This document shows positions 1 to 8,212 of a DNA stretch of 64,000 nt, piece after piece (position 1 is the first letter of the stretch; each line of letters opens with the position of its first letter). The position numbers and the translations under genes were made by a program. The stretch is from Bog-756 sp963725275 (GTDB lineage: Bacteria; Actinomycetota; Acidimicrobiia; Acidimicrobiales; RAAP-2): NCBI GenBank assembly GCA_963725275.1, contig CAVRXS010000006.1, positions 1 through 64,000 on the forward strand, given 5' to 3'. The notes beneath the pieces are model-generated. The model ran no database searches and was not told the DNA's origin. It saw nothing but the letters and a program-made list of their open reading frames with translations.

Positions 1-285
1 CCTCGGCTTACTCGGAAGCGGCGGCACCTGGCGAGTGGCGGAGCCGTCGGTGGTCGGACCCCAGAACCCGCAGGGCACCCAGGGCTTCGTGATCGAGCGC
101 CTCAGAGCGTGGCGAGCTTGCTGCAGGCTCACGCCCAACACGGCTTCGATGGAGGTCCTCCAACAAGGCAAGCAAGATGTGATCGGGTCATATCGGCGAT
201 CACCTTGGCGACGAGCCTCCTTCACTGGCCTGCAGACAGATGGCCCAGGCGTCGAAGCGTCCGGGCAGACCGATTCGGTGGTCAT
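1..285 (-). CDS. Possible partial ORF running off the window start
   Basis: An open frame starts at an ATG (283-285 on the minus strand) preceded by a good Shine-Dalgarno (AAGGAG, about 6 bases away) and stays open for 95 codons to the window edge. The predicted peptide resembles no family I recognise, is proline- and arginine-rich, and its codon usage is weaker than that of clear genes further right. Another minus frame also has a short plausible segment, so this may be a relic rather than a gene. Only the start signal supports it. Confidence 0.22.
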   Translation of the reverse strand, partial: MTTESVCPDASTPGPSVCRPVKEARRQGDRRYDPITSCLPCWRTSIEAVLGVSLQQARHALRRSITKPWVPCGFWGPTTDGSATRQVPPLPSKPR

Positions 286-1480
286 GACGACTCCTTGTTG
301 TATTTGCTGTGCACGGATTGGCGGGTGACGCCCGGGCGTCTCCGATCTGCTGCCACGACCAGCCCTTTTTCCGGCCGACGCCACCTGATTCGCTCGGACC
401 CTCTCAGCCAGGCGATGGACGCCAACGAGGCCCGGAGACCAACTGCGGGTCATCCGACGGAAATTCAGGCGGAGTGTCTCGATGTCCGATGCCTGTCAGT
501 ATGGACTGACAGGGCATCCGCAGATGTCAATCTAACCTACACAGCAGATCACCACACGGGAGTGGTGAAGTAGGGAACTGATTCGGGTGGTCGGTACGGC
601 GGATGGGCTCAGTCCCGTCAGTTTCCCTTCGGGTGCGTGTTCCATCTTCGCCTGGGCGTCGACCTCCCCAGTCCCCCCTTCCCGAACACGTGCATGCGGT
701 TCTCCGCACCGGCTTTCCCCAGGCGGGTCGGTGACGTGCGCATTCCGCCGTGCCACGGGCGTTGGCGGACGAGCACGAGCGTCACTCCCAGTCCGTTGAC
801 CTGTCCCGTGGGGCGGTGGGTGGATAGCCCGTTGGACAATCCCACGGTCGTCACTCGTCGCTTCGCACACCTGGCTAGAGGCCCTTCACTCGAACCGGGT
901 TATGTTGTCCGGTCGTCATCACTCTTCTCCTTCTCCTCCGACTTCCCGCTCGACACTTCGCCGTTTCGCGGGCCGCTGGTTATCGACGTCGTGGCTCCGG
1001 GCACCGAAGGCTGGCGACCTGCGGCCTTGTGCTTGCCGGCGTCGAGACGGATCTCTCCATTTCCGGGGACAACCGTCTCGCCATTCCGAGCCCCCTGCGC
1101 CGGGAGGTTCCTGGACACCCGCTCCAAGATCCCTGGTGTCGTCCATGGTCTTCGCCCTTGGGGAAAGGCTCGACTCCTCCTGCTCCGCCATCACTGAGCG
1201 GACCGGTGTAACGACGCTGCAGGCTTCACGTGATGTTACGGACTGGTCATTTGCTCCACCCCGCTTCGAACCCGGCCTCTCGACCACGCACGGGGGCTTC
1301 ACTTACCGGGGACCTGGCGTACTCCCCGGACCGGACTCGCACCGGCTGGCTGTCGCTCAGCTGATCGCTTGGTTACGTCATCACAACGTGTACCTCCTTG
1401 TTGTGGTGGCGTCCAAGCTGCTGGAGCACGCCAGAACGCCGGCTCGAGGCCGATATCTGCGGACTTGAGCCCGCCGATGA
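286..1480. other. Gene-poor segment; candidate ORF-less group II intron on the minus strand
   Basis: No frame here reads like a protein although several are open by chance because of GC content. On the minus strand a GTGCG sequence begins near 1291 and a compact hairpin resembling intron domain V (AGCCGG, a GCGG-AGAA-CCGC stem-loop, then GCACG..TTC) lies at about 682-716. This spacing (about 600 bases) would fit an intron lacking its reverse transcriptase. Branch-point domain VI and exon junctions were not identified. The call is a shape-based inference; a decayed mobile element of another kind is equally possible. Confidence 0.28.
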
Positions 1481-1689
1481 GCCTTGGGGATATGGCGCCG
1501 AGGAAGCAGCCAACGCCCGAGGATCGAAGACATGCCATCCGATCGACCTCGCCACCCTGGCTCTGGCCAGGAGCACCGCCATGCGGTCCTAGAGGAGCTG
1601 CGGCACTGCCCATTCGCCAGCCGAACATCCTTTTCCGGCCGAAGAGCTGCTCGAACTGGCCTCCGACGCCATTGGTGAGTCGGGGGCGC

Positions 1690-1900
1690 GCACCGGCTGA
1701 ACCAATCGACTTCGAGAAGATCCGTGAGCGAGTTCCTCCCTGAGCACCGCTTCTCCGGCAAGAACCAGCACTACAAAAGCAAGTACGCCATAACGGCAGC
1801 CGCCATGATCCACGGTGGCGTCTACCAGGACCTGCTGGATGATGCGGCGTGGTGGCGAGACACGGTGGATCTCTGGGTCTCTCGTCTTCGCCCTTGCTAA
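1690..1900 (+). pseudogene. Short coding relic of unknown family
   Basis: A frame ending in TAA at 1898-1900 reads like genuine protein over its last 55 codons, with stretches such as EFLPEHRFSGKNQHY and AAAMIHGGVYQDLLDD followed by WWRDTVDLWVSR. No start codon with a ribosome site precedes it and the upstream part of the frame does not look coding. I read it as the 3' end of a lost gene, family unknown. It lies just past the intron-like segment in a zone where nothing intact is seen. Confidence 0.35.
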
Positions 1901-2198
1901 GTCTTCGTGCGGGCAGCAGCTCGAGCGGACAGGACGCTCGGTTGGAAGAGGTCGCCATTTCGATTGCTGATCGTCGGATGGTCCGGCTCAGTCCGATCGA
2001 TGACCGGCAAGGGGCAGGCTGACATGGCCTGACTGGCGGCGGGACCTTCTATGAGCAACAAGACCCACCGGCACGTAGGTGTAGCGCTCGCCTGGGTAGC
2101 GCTCGTTGACCGACAGGTGACCACCGGGGTGTTCACCCAAATCTGGATAGTCCAAGCTCGGAACATGAACTCCAGGTTTCCGAGCGCCACTCTTACTT

Positions 2199-2393
2199 GG
2201 ACCTTGCTCGACCGCATGCAGCGGCCTGTCAGGGCATGGAAAACTCGGCCTTGTGCGGCTCGAGATCGACCACAAGGACGAGGAGGGATTCATAGCGGCC
2301 AGGGATATGCTCCTCGGTCGATTCTCCCGCTGGCTGACAGGACGAGACCGGTACCCGGTCGAAGAGATCGATGAACGGGTCGGAGAGACATGA
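2199..2393 (+). pseudogene. 3' relic of a gene overlapping the next start
   Basis: The last ~55 codons before the TGA at 2391-2393 look coding (GLVRLEIDHKDEEGF, then FSRWLTGRDRYPVEEIDERV). The stop overlaps the ATG at 2390 in an ATGA arrangement, the usual sign of translational coupling, so this was the upstream partner of the next gene. The upstream part of the frame lacks coding character and no start was found. The 1901-2198 stretch before it shows nothing I can support. Family not recognised. Confidence 0.4.
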
Positions 2394-4184
2394 GCATCGC
2401 CCTCGACTGGAAGTGGAGCTTCGGGGACGGAGAGCTGGCGACGTGGCGCACTGGTGACGTCGCCGAATTCCTCCTCGAGTGGTGCCCGCAGAAACTCAGC
2501 GTGAGCCAGGCCGACTGCATCACGGTCCCCCGGCCGTGCTCTCGTTTCTGAGTTTCCTCGATGACCAGGCTCTCCTCGATCCAGGGTCGGCCCCGGTGGA
2601 CCGGCTTGTCGATATGGTGATGTCGCTGACCGATGAGTTCGTCGTGGCTATGGGTGACCGATCTAAGTTCGGCTTGGCCAAGTCGATGTTCACCGCAGCC
2701 AGCGACGAAGGGGTCGACACGACCGACCCCGCCGAGTTTGAAGCGTGGATGGCGCGCTTCAACGACCGGCCGGAGGCGGAACGCCACCGGCTACTGCCCG
2801 ACTCGGCGTTCTCGGGGCCACCGGCCCGTCGTGGCCTTCCACGGGTCGCGGTGCCGTCTGAGGACGACGTGGCGACTTCGAGGGAGTCGGCACCGGTCCT
2901 CGCGATGTTTCGGGATCTCGCCGCCTATGTCGGCGCAGGCCGCAAGTTGACCCAGAAGGGCCACCTGAATTTGGCCGATGCCCGGGCCCTGGTTGAGCTG
3001 CTCGGAACAGGGGACCTGATGGACGAGCGGATCGGGGACCGGACATTCCGGACGACCAGCTCAGACGAGCTGTACCAGCTCCGGCAGGTGTTCGCCTGGG
3101 CCAAGAAGGCGGGTGTCGTGCGGGTGGTCCACGGCAAGGTTGTCGCCACAAAGCAGGACTGGGGCTTGCTAATGACCTCGGCGGGTCGTTCGACCGTGCG
3201 GTTGACGCCCTTCTGGCGATCGGGCCGCTTACCTCCCAGCGCTTCCCTGACGCATGGTTCGCCTGGCCTGAGGTCGACAAAGTCCTCGACTCGGTGAGTG
3301 CCCACCTCCTTATTGCGCCGTACGGGGCCCAGACTGCGTTCCCGCTGGAGGACATCGCTGCGACGGCCACCGGAGTGGTGCTTGACGCGTTCAGCTTCCA
3401 GCTTGAGGACGATGAGGTGCTGCGGAGAGTGACGACCGACGTCACCGACATCATGGATGCGTTCGAGCTGGCTGGCGTGGTCCAGCGGATCGATGCCGGT
3501 GACCAGGGTGATGGTCGTCGTAGACCGGGGGGATTGGTGGCGCTCACCCAGGCCGGCGTCGTCTGCGCGAGGCGATTGCTCGCTGCCACCGGGTACGACA
3601 CCCCGGCCGCCGGTCGACTCGCCGACGTCGACGCGACGGAACTGCTGTTGGGCACGGACGGGGAGGAGATCTCCGTCGCCTATGGCGAGGCAATGGCGTG
3701 GCGTGCTGCTGGTGGACCCGCCGAGGCCACGGCTGAAATGTCCGAGGCGGTGCGGGAGCTCGACGACCCCGTCCTACGGAACCTCGGTCTGGCCATCCTG
3801 GCGGAGATCGGCCCCGACATCGCTACGCCATACGTCCGTGGGCTGGCTTCGGAAGCCGGCACCCGTGGCTTCGCTCTGTGCTGGCTGGTTGATCACGGCC
3901 AAGCCGGTGAAGAAGAACTCTTCGACCCATCGGACGTGCCAGGGTTCGTCGACGTTCTCGGATATCGCATGGTGACGAGTGGGCCGGACGGCCTGATCTC
4001 GGCGCTGGCCCTGACCGGGGACCACGGACGACAGGTCGACGTCATCGCCGGCATGTGGAAGGCGCCGTCGCCGATGACTGAGTTGGTGCTGACGGCCGTC
4101 TCCGAGATGCACCCAACGAAGGTGGTGGCCAAGTCGGCCCGCAAGGCGCTCTTCAAGCGACGCAGCTCGTGGGGCGACGCCTGA
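2390..4184 (+). pseudogene. Conserved actinobacterial protein of unknown function, two frameshifts
   Basis: Reading through two shifts gives about 600 residues. Frame one runs from ATG 2390 to about 2515 (SIALDWKWSFGDGELATWR, then EFLLEWCPQKLS), frame two from about 2525 to 3170 and frame three to TGA 4184. Both shifts fit a single missing base; the first lies beside a run of five C. The protein is largely alpha-helical with GAGRKLTQKGHLNLADARAL and KKAGVVRVVHGKVVATKQ, which looks winged-helix-like, and similar proteins occur in streptomycetes as uncharacterised. It is coupled by ATGA overlap to an upstream relic. Function unknown. Either decay or assembly error explains the breaks; the preserved coding quality in all three pieces favours recent change or error. 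Confidence 0.6.
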
Positions 4185-4225
4185 GCCTGCGCATCGGACG
4201 GAGGACTCCGGCCAGTGATCAGGTA

Positions 4226-4268
4226 ATGTCGCAAAAAAGCGCACATATGTGCGAAAAAGTGCGATAAT
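4226..4268 (+). promoter_or_regulatory. Promoter with palindromic operator of the HTH-MNT-HEPN operon
   Basis: A perfect 14-base palindrome, CGCACATATGTGCG (4240-4253), is flanked by A-rich near-direct repeats (GCAAAAAAGCGC and GCGAAAAAGTGCG). A -10-like GATAAT follows at 4263-4268, only seven bases before the ATG at 4276, so the transcript is probably leaderless. The palindrome sits where the -35 to spacer region would be, which suits binding and repression by the HTH protein encoded next. A GTG at 4249 inside the palindrome is an unlikely start. Confidence 0.6.
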
Positions 4269-4275
4269 AGATCCC

Positions 4276-4542
4276 ATGGAGTACGGGAACCCGGTGGAGG
4301 CGTTGATTCCAGGCGTGCAGGGTCGCGTCCTGACCGTACTGGCCCGGACCGAAGCGGAATTGACGATGCGTTCAGTCGCCGAGCTGGCTGGCGTGAGTGC
4401 CAACCAGGCCACCGTGGTACTCAACCGGTTGGTGCGTCTGGGACTAGTCGAGCGGCGGGACGTGGGGGCTGCCACGCTCGTGCGTCTGGTCCGTGAGAAC
4501 GAGGCAGCACGGTCGGTGCTACACGCTGGTGGACCTCCGTGA
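4276..4542 (+). CDS. Small winged-helix regulator (antitoxin-like), first gene of MNT/HEPN operon
   Basis: The product is 88 residues and consists almost wholly of a winged-helix DNA-binding domain: a helical segment rich in L and A, then MRSVAELAGVSANQATVVLN as helix-turn-helix and a wing around LVRLGLVERRDVGAATLVRL. I chose ATG 4276 because it follows the -10 box directly; an upstream in-frame GTG lies inside the operator palindrome. The stop overlaps the next gene's ATG (4539), implying coupled translation. Such short HTH genes ahead of MNT and HEPN genes act as operon repressors. The DNA-binding role is well supported by sequence; the autoregulation is inferred from the palindrome. Confidence 0.75.
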   Translation: MEYGNPVEALIPGVQGRVLTVLARTEAELTMRSVAELAGVSANQATVVLNRLVRLGLVERRDVGAATLVRLVRENEAARSVLHAGGPP

Positions 4543-4896
4543 TGGGGTCTTGGCTCGCCTGGCGGGCGAGGCGAGGACGATCCGACCGGTTCCGATCTGC
4601 CTTGCTGTATTCGGCTGCGTTCGCTCGTGGTGAGGCGCATGAGAACAGCGACGTCGACGTCCTGGTCGTACCGCCCCCCGCTGCTCTGGCCGATACCGGC
4701 CAGTGGACGGAGGCGCTCGGCCATTGGGCGGACCGGGCGGCTCGGATCGCCGGCAATCCGGTCAATCTTCTCGAAGCCACCGTGGAGGAGTTGCCGAGAC
4801 TGGTCCGTCGTGAGCGAGCGCCATGGCGAACAGATTCGTGCCGAGGCCGTCGTACTGATTGGCGCCTTTCCGTTGGAACTAAACGTGGCGTCATGA
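4539..4896 (+). pseudogene. MNT-type nucleotidyltransferase, frameshifted near its end
   Basis: The reading frame from ATG 4539 carries a minimal nucleotidyltransferase: ARGEAHENSDVDVLVV retains the paired aspartates that bind metal, but the normal preceding Gly-Ser of the G-S-x-A-R-G signature reads Ala-Ala (SAAFARGEA). Near 4805 the frame breaks; shifting one base (an apparent insertion) restores a typical MNT C-terminus (SERHGEQIRAEAVVLIG) ending at TGA 4896, which overlaps the next ATG. Family members transfer nucleotides, for example AMP, to a partner HEPN toxin. With the changed signature, activity is doubtful even if the frameshift is an assembly error. Without the shift the frame runs on into the downstream HEPN gene and makes a false fusion. 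Confidence 0.65.
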
Positions 4897-5312
4897 CGGC
4901 TGCATGCCGGCAGACGACTACGAGACCCGCTTCAGCTGCTGATGCCCGGGCCTATCTGGACAAGGCCCTGGAGTTCTTGCGGGCAGCCGAGGACTCGCTC
5001 GAGCTCGGGAACCGCGTGGCTGCGGCTGGCAACGCCGTCCATGCCGGCATCGCTGCCGCCGACGCCATCACGGCCGCCCGGGCCACGGTGGTCTGGAAGG
5101 GGGAGCATTCGCAGTCCCCGGCCCATCTGGAGAGGGTCGGTGGCGACGACGGGCGGAAGGCCGCCCCTCACCTCCGCCGGCTCCTGCCGCTGAAGAACCG
5201 GGCGGAGTACGACCCTGATCCGATCTCGGCAGCGGAAGCGAAGGCGGCGGTCACCGCTGCGGCACGCATGGTGCGAATCGCCGAGCACACGGTAAAGCAG
5301 GTCGAGCGCTGA
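4893..5312 (+). CDS. HEPN-domain protein, third gene of the HTH-MNT-HEPN operon
   Basis: Starts at ATG 4893, overlapping the MNT stop (ATGA), and encodes 139 residues. The four-helix HEPN fold is suggested by ARAYLDKALEFLRAAEDSL, then VAAAGNAVHAGIAAADAI, and a final helix AAVTAAARMVRIAEHTVK. The usual toxin signature R-x4-6-H is not seen; the corresponding stretch reads LKNRAEYDPDPIS, a variant found in many actinobacterial HEPN proteins. The order HTH, MNT, HEPN with overlapping ends suggests a toxin-antitoxin type unit in which HEPN would be the RNA-cleaving or ligand-binding member. The catalytic competence is uncertain. Confidence 0.7.
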   Translation: MTAACRQTTTRPASAADARAYLDKALEFLRAAEDSLELGNRVAAAGNAVHAGIAAADAITAARATVVWKGEHSQSPAHLERVGGDDGRKAAPHLRRLLPLKNRAEYDPDPISAAEAKAAVTAAARMVRIAEHTVKQVER

Positions 5313-5448
5313 GCGTGGCCGTTGCTCGTTCTGACCCCGTGTTCGTCCCTACTTTATCCCTACTACTCAGCGAAACTCAGCGAATTCACTACGAGTCGAT
5401 CCGGAATAGGCCCAGTTCAGCGCAGCTGGAGACGACCCGCTGGACCCC

Positions 5449-5558
5449 CGGGAGTGTCCACCCAGATCTACGAAGGCACTAACCAGATCCAACGGGCCGT
5501 CATCTCGAAGAGTTTGCTCGGCTCGAGGACGATGACACCAAGAAGGAGGGATCCATGA
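5449..5558 (+). pseudogene. C-terminal relic of an acyl-CoA dehydrogenase
   Basis: The peptide VSTQIYEGTNQIQRAVISKS is the hallmark C-terminal signature of acyl-CoA dehydrogenases (the E-G-T-N-Q-I-Q-R stretch near the flavin site). Only this tail is present; upstream sequence (5313-5448) is not coding. The stop overlaps the ATG at 5555 of the gene that the IS21 element interrupts. It differs from the intact acyl-CoA dehydrogenase at 34010-35164, whose tail reads GGGTNEIQRD. This is a decayed or rearranged gene end. Confidence 0.7.
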
Positions 5559-5571
5559 CCGCAATCGACCG
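5541..5571 (+). pseudogene. Start (RBS, ATG and first codons) of the gene interrupted by IS21
   Basis: AGAAGGAGGG (5541-5550) is a near-perfect Shine-Dalgarno four bases before ATG 5555, followed by Thr-Ala-Ile-Asp-Arg-Val before the IS21 inverted repeat begins. The rest of the gene resumes beyond the element around 8213. The two halves are 2.6 kb apart, so the original gene is disrupted. Confidence 0.6.
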
Positions 5572-5578
5572 TGTCATT

Positions 5579-5628
5579 TGCCAGTCCCATGGGACCACCC
5601 TCGTTGCCAGCAGCATGGGACCACCTCG
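5579..5628 (+). repeat. IS21 left terminal inverted repeats
   Basis: Two copies of an end motif, TGCCAG then CATGGGACCACC, occur in tandem and match in inverted orientation the three copies on the right side (8120-8204). They would be IstA binding sites. Confidence 0.7.
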
Positions 5629-5677
5629 TGTCCACATCGGCCGGCGGGCGTGATCATCACGGCGACCGGCCGGCATG

Positions 5678-6484
5678 TCAACCGCGCCGCCGCCGGGACC
5701 TCGGCGGTGGCGGCTTCGTCGGGTCCTCGTCGAGGACCGGCTTTTCGTTGTTGCGATAGGACTCGCCCTCGATGACGAGCTCCACGCGGCGCTCTTCATC
5801 CGGTCGACTGCGGACTGTGCGAGGAGTGGGTCGGCCATGACCGCCAGCCATTCGCTCGGGTCGCGATTGGACGTCAGCACGGTCGCCGCGGTCCGGTGCC
5901 GCTCGACCACGAGTTCATAGATGTCTGATGTCTCCGTCGCGCCGAGCGCGGTCAGTGCGAAGTCATCGATGATCAACAGGTCGACCCCGATGAGCTTGCG
6001 CATCTCGGCGTCGTGGCTCGCATCGAGACGCGCCGCCTTCAGCCGCTTGTGCAGCTTCTCGGCGCGTTCGAAGTGGACGCTGATGCGCCGGCGACAGGCG
6101 ATGTGGCCGAGGGCGGTGGCCATGAACGTCTTGCCCACGCCGACGGGCCCGAGGATGAACGCGTTTCTGGCCTGCTCGACGAAGCGCATCGACACGAGCT
6201 CGGCCCACACCTCACGGTCGTAGGTGACCTTGGCGTCGTCGTCCCACGCCTCGAGCACCATGTCCGGGTCGAGGCGGCGCGATCCGCGCCCGTCGCCCGG
6301 CTGAATCGCCGTCGCGGCGGGTCGCCTCGTCGGAGAGGAGCTGCTCCAAGAACTCCATATGGCTGAGGCCGTGCGTCTTCGCCAACGCCAGGCGTTCGGG
6401 CAGGGTGTCGTTCATCCGTCCGAGCTTGAGCTTGCGCATGAGCGCCTTCAGCTCGGGAGAGACGGCGGGTGCCGGCGCGCTCAT
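5678..6484 (-). pseudogene. istB: IS21 helper ATPase IstB, two frameshifts
   Basis: Begins at ATG 6484, overlapping the istA stop (ATGA). The first part (MSAPAPAVSPELKALMRKLK, then FLEQLLSDEATRRD) shifts between 6270 and 6310 into the frame holding the ATPase core: Walker A GPVGVGKT, Walker B VDLLIIDDFALT, and arginine-bearing VLTSNRDPSEW. A second shift near 5795 restores the usual end (ELVIEGESYRNNEK) to TGA 5678. IstB assembles on target DNA and activates the transposase IstA. The first break fits one added base and the second one missing base. With all motifs intact, an assembly error is plausible; otherwise the element is dead. Confidence 0.8.
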
Positions 6485-8055
6485 CGTCCGGCCGCCTTCG
6501 TCGAGGCGAACTCGGACGCGTCGCGTTGGAAGCGGCCCTGGACGACCACCCCGTCTGCTCGATCGTCCGGCCCGGCATCATCTGGCTCCTTGTCCTCCCG
6601 GGCGCGATCGAGCATGCGGCTGACGAGGTTGACATCCACCGCCTCCGCGTCGAGCGCCCGGGCACACGCCTGGTCGACGCGCCCAGATCCCCACTTCTCG
6701 GCCAGCCCGACGAGCCGGTAGACCTGGCGCATCTTGGTCCATGGCAGCGGCGTGTCGAGGATGGCCTGTGCGTAGACGGCGACCGATGGTCCATGGGAGG
6801 CCGCCAGGCGCGTGAGCGACGCCACGTCGCGGGTCGCGTAGATCCCCTTGCCCGGCGGAAAATCCGCCGGATCGGTGGAGCGCTGACCAGGGGCGACACG
6901 GGGGTGGACCTTCACCAGCTCGCCGCGCAGGTAGAGCTTCACCGTGGTGGAGTCCCGCCTTGCCCGCAGCGTCTTGCCCACCAGGGTGTAGCTCGCCGAG
7001 TACAGCGACTTGGCCACCTGGACATGACAGTCGCGGTGGAGCTTGGGGTCGGACCACACCGGCGTATCGAAGGGTGCGCCCGGGGCAGGGAGCAACAGCG
7101 GCAGCTCCTCGGTGCGGAACGACTCGGCCGGTCGGCACTGGGTCGTGCCGTGGATGCGCATGCCCGCTGTCGTCGTGCACCACGGCTCGGCGCGCATCCG
7201 GCAGTCGGCCAGGTCGACGAAGGACTCACCGGCGAAGAAGTTCTTCTGCACGTAGTGGACGACCCGTTCGACGCGTGGCTTGTCCGTCGGGGTCCGGACA
7301 CGGGCTGCGTCGATCACGAAGCCGCGGTCCTGTGCGTACTCGACGAACACGTCGTTGAACCGCGGCGCGCAGTTCTCCGCGTGGATGACGATCGACTTCA
7401 TGTTGTCGGGGATCACGACCGGGAAGACGCCGGCGAAGAACCCCCACGCTGCCTCGAACCCGCGGACGACCTCCTCGGTGGTCTGTGCGAACGTCGGCCA
7501 CACGAACTGGTGTCGACTGAAGCACGCCGTGAAGATCAACCCTTGGCACACGCGTTGCCTGTCCCCATCGGGGAGGAGACCGAGCCTGCCGAAGTCGACC
7601 TGCAGCTCGGTCCCCGGCGGCGGGTCGTCGACGCGCACGGTCGTGGTGCGCTTGCTCGCTCCGCATCGCTCCACAGCGAAGCGCGCCAGGGTGCGGTGCG
7701 GGACGACGACTCCTTTGCGCTCGAGGAGGATCCCGATCTTGACGACGGTGAGCTCGTCGTCTTTCACCCACTTCTTGATCTGCTCCTCCTCGGCGAGCAG
7801 CGACCGCCATGCCCCGCCGTGGCCGTCGGTGCGCACCGGGCGGACCGCCTCGACCAACCGGCCGATCAGTTCGTCGGTGAGTTGCCCCTCTCCGCCTGCG
7901 CGGTCGAGGCCGAGCTCGACGGCGGCTGCGATGTAGCGTCTCGCCGTCTTGCGGTCGACGCCGATCCCCCGGGCGATGGGGCGCTCCCCCTCACCCCGCA
8001 GCCAACGCCTGAGCGCCTCTCGTATCTGGACCACTGTGACCTCCCTGAACGCCAT
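6481..8055 (-). CDS. istA: IS21-family transposase IstA
   Basis: 524 residues from ATG 8055 with a strong site GGAGGAGG upstream. N-terminal HTH (ARGIGVDRKTARRYIAAA), then the DDE integrase core: Asp154 in LQVDFG, Asp217 in VIPDNMKS, Glu263 in KPRVERVV, and a C-terminal DNA-binding beta domain (IYATRDVASL region). Length and motif spacing match full IstA. It cuts and joins the element ends. The stop overlaps istB by four bases. Nothing in the sequence suggests loss of function of IstA itself. Confidence 0.93.
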   Translation of the reverse strand: MAFREVTVVQIREALRRWLRGEGERPIARGIGVDRKTARRYIAAAVELGLDRAGGEGQLTDELIGRLVEAVRPVRTDGHGGAWRSLLAEEEQIKKWVKDDELTVVKIGILLERKGVVVPHRTLARFAVERCGASKRTTTVRVDDPPPGTELQVDFGRLGLLPDGDRQRVCQGLIFTACFSRHQFVWPTFAQTTEEVVRGFEAAWGFFAGVFPVVIPDNMKSIVIHAENCAPRFNDVFVEYAQDRGFVIDAARVRTPTDKPRVERVVHYVQKNFFAGESFVDLADCRMRAEPWCTTTAGMRIHGTTQCRPAESFRTEELPLLLPAPGAPFDTPVWSDPKLHRDCHVQVAKSLYSASYTLVGKTLRARRDSTTVKLYLRGELVKVHPRVAPGQRSTDPADFPPGKGIYATRDVASLTRLAASHGPSVAVYAQAILDTPLPWTKMRQVYRLVGLAEKWGSGRVDQACARALDAEAVDVNLVSRMLDRAREDKEPDDAGPDDRADGVVVQGRFQRDASEFASTKAAGR

Positions 8056-8119
8056 GGGGCCTCCTCCGCATCGGCTTCGGAGGCCCAGCCGAATGTCTCT
8101 TCGGCCGGCGTCGGTGGAT

Positions 8120-8204
8120 GGTCAGGGTGGTCCCATAACTGGCAACGGGGGTGGTCCCATGCCACTGGCAAAACCAGCGGCTACGTGGTCCCATGTGGCT
8201 GGCA
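8120..8204 (+). repeat. IS21 right terminal inverted repeats
   Basis: Three copies of GTGGTCCCAT...CTGGCA spaced about 40 bases, the inverse of the left-end copies. The outermost ends near 8204. Confidence 0.65.
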
Positions 8205-8212
8205 AGCGATCA

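Larger units (their letters stand above)
5572..8212 (-). mobile_element. IS21-family insertion sequence (istAB)
   Basis: The element carries istA and istB in overlapping order on the minus strand. Its ends contain repeated inverted motifs: left at about 5579-5628 (TGCCAG..CATGGGACCACC twice), right at about 8120-8204 (GGTGGTCCCAT...CTGGCA three times). Multiple end repeats are typical of IS21. The outer limits are taken at TG 5572 and CA 8212 and could be off by about ten bases; no clear target duplication was seen. It lies in the 5' end of the DUF5666-type gene. istB is broken, so the copy is probably not autonomous unless those shifts are assembly errors. Confidence 0.85.

Noticed and set aside
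4539..5312. MNT-HEPN fusion protein
   Set aside because: The MNT end in the other frame and ATG 4893 show two separate genes.
5572..8212. Target-site duplication of IS21
   Set aside because: No matching 4-8 base direct repeat at the chosen ends; limits are approximate.
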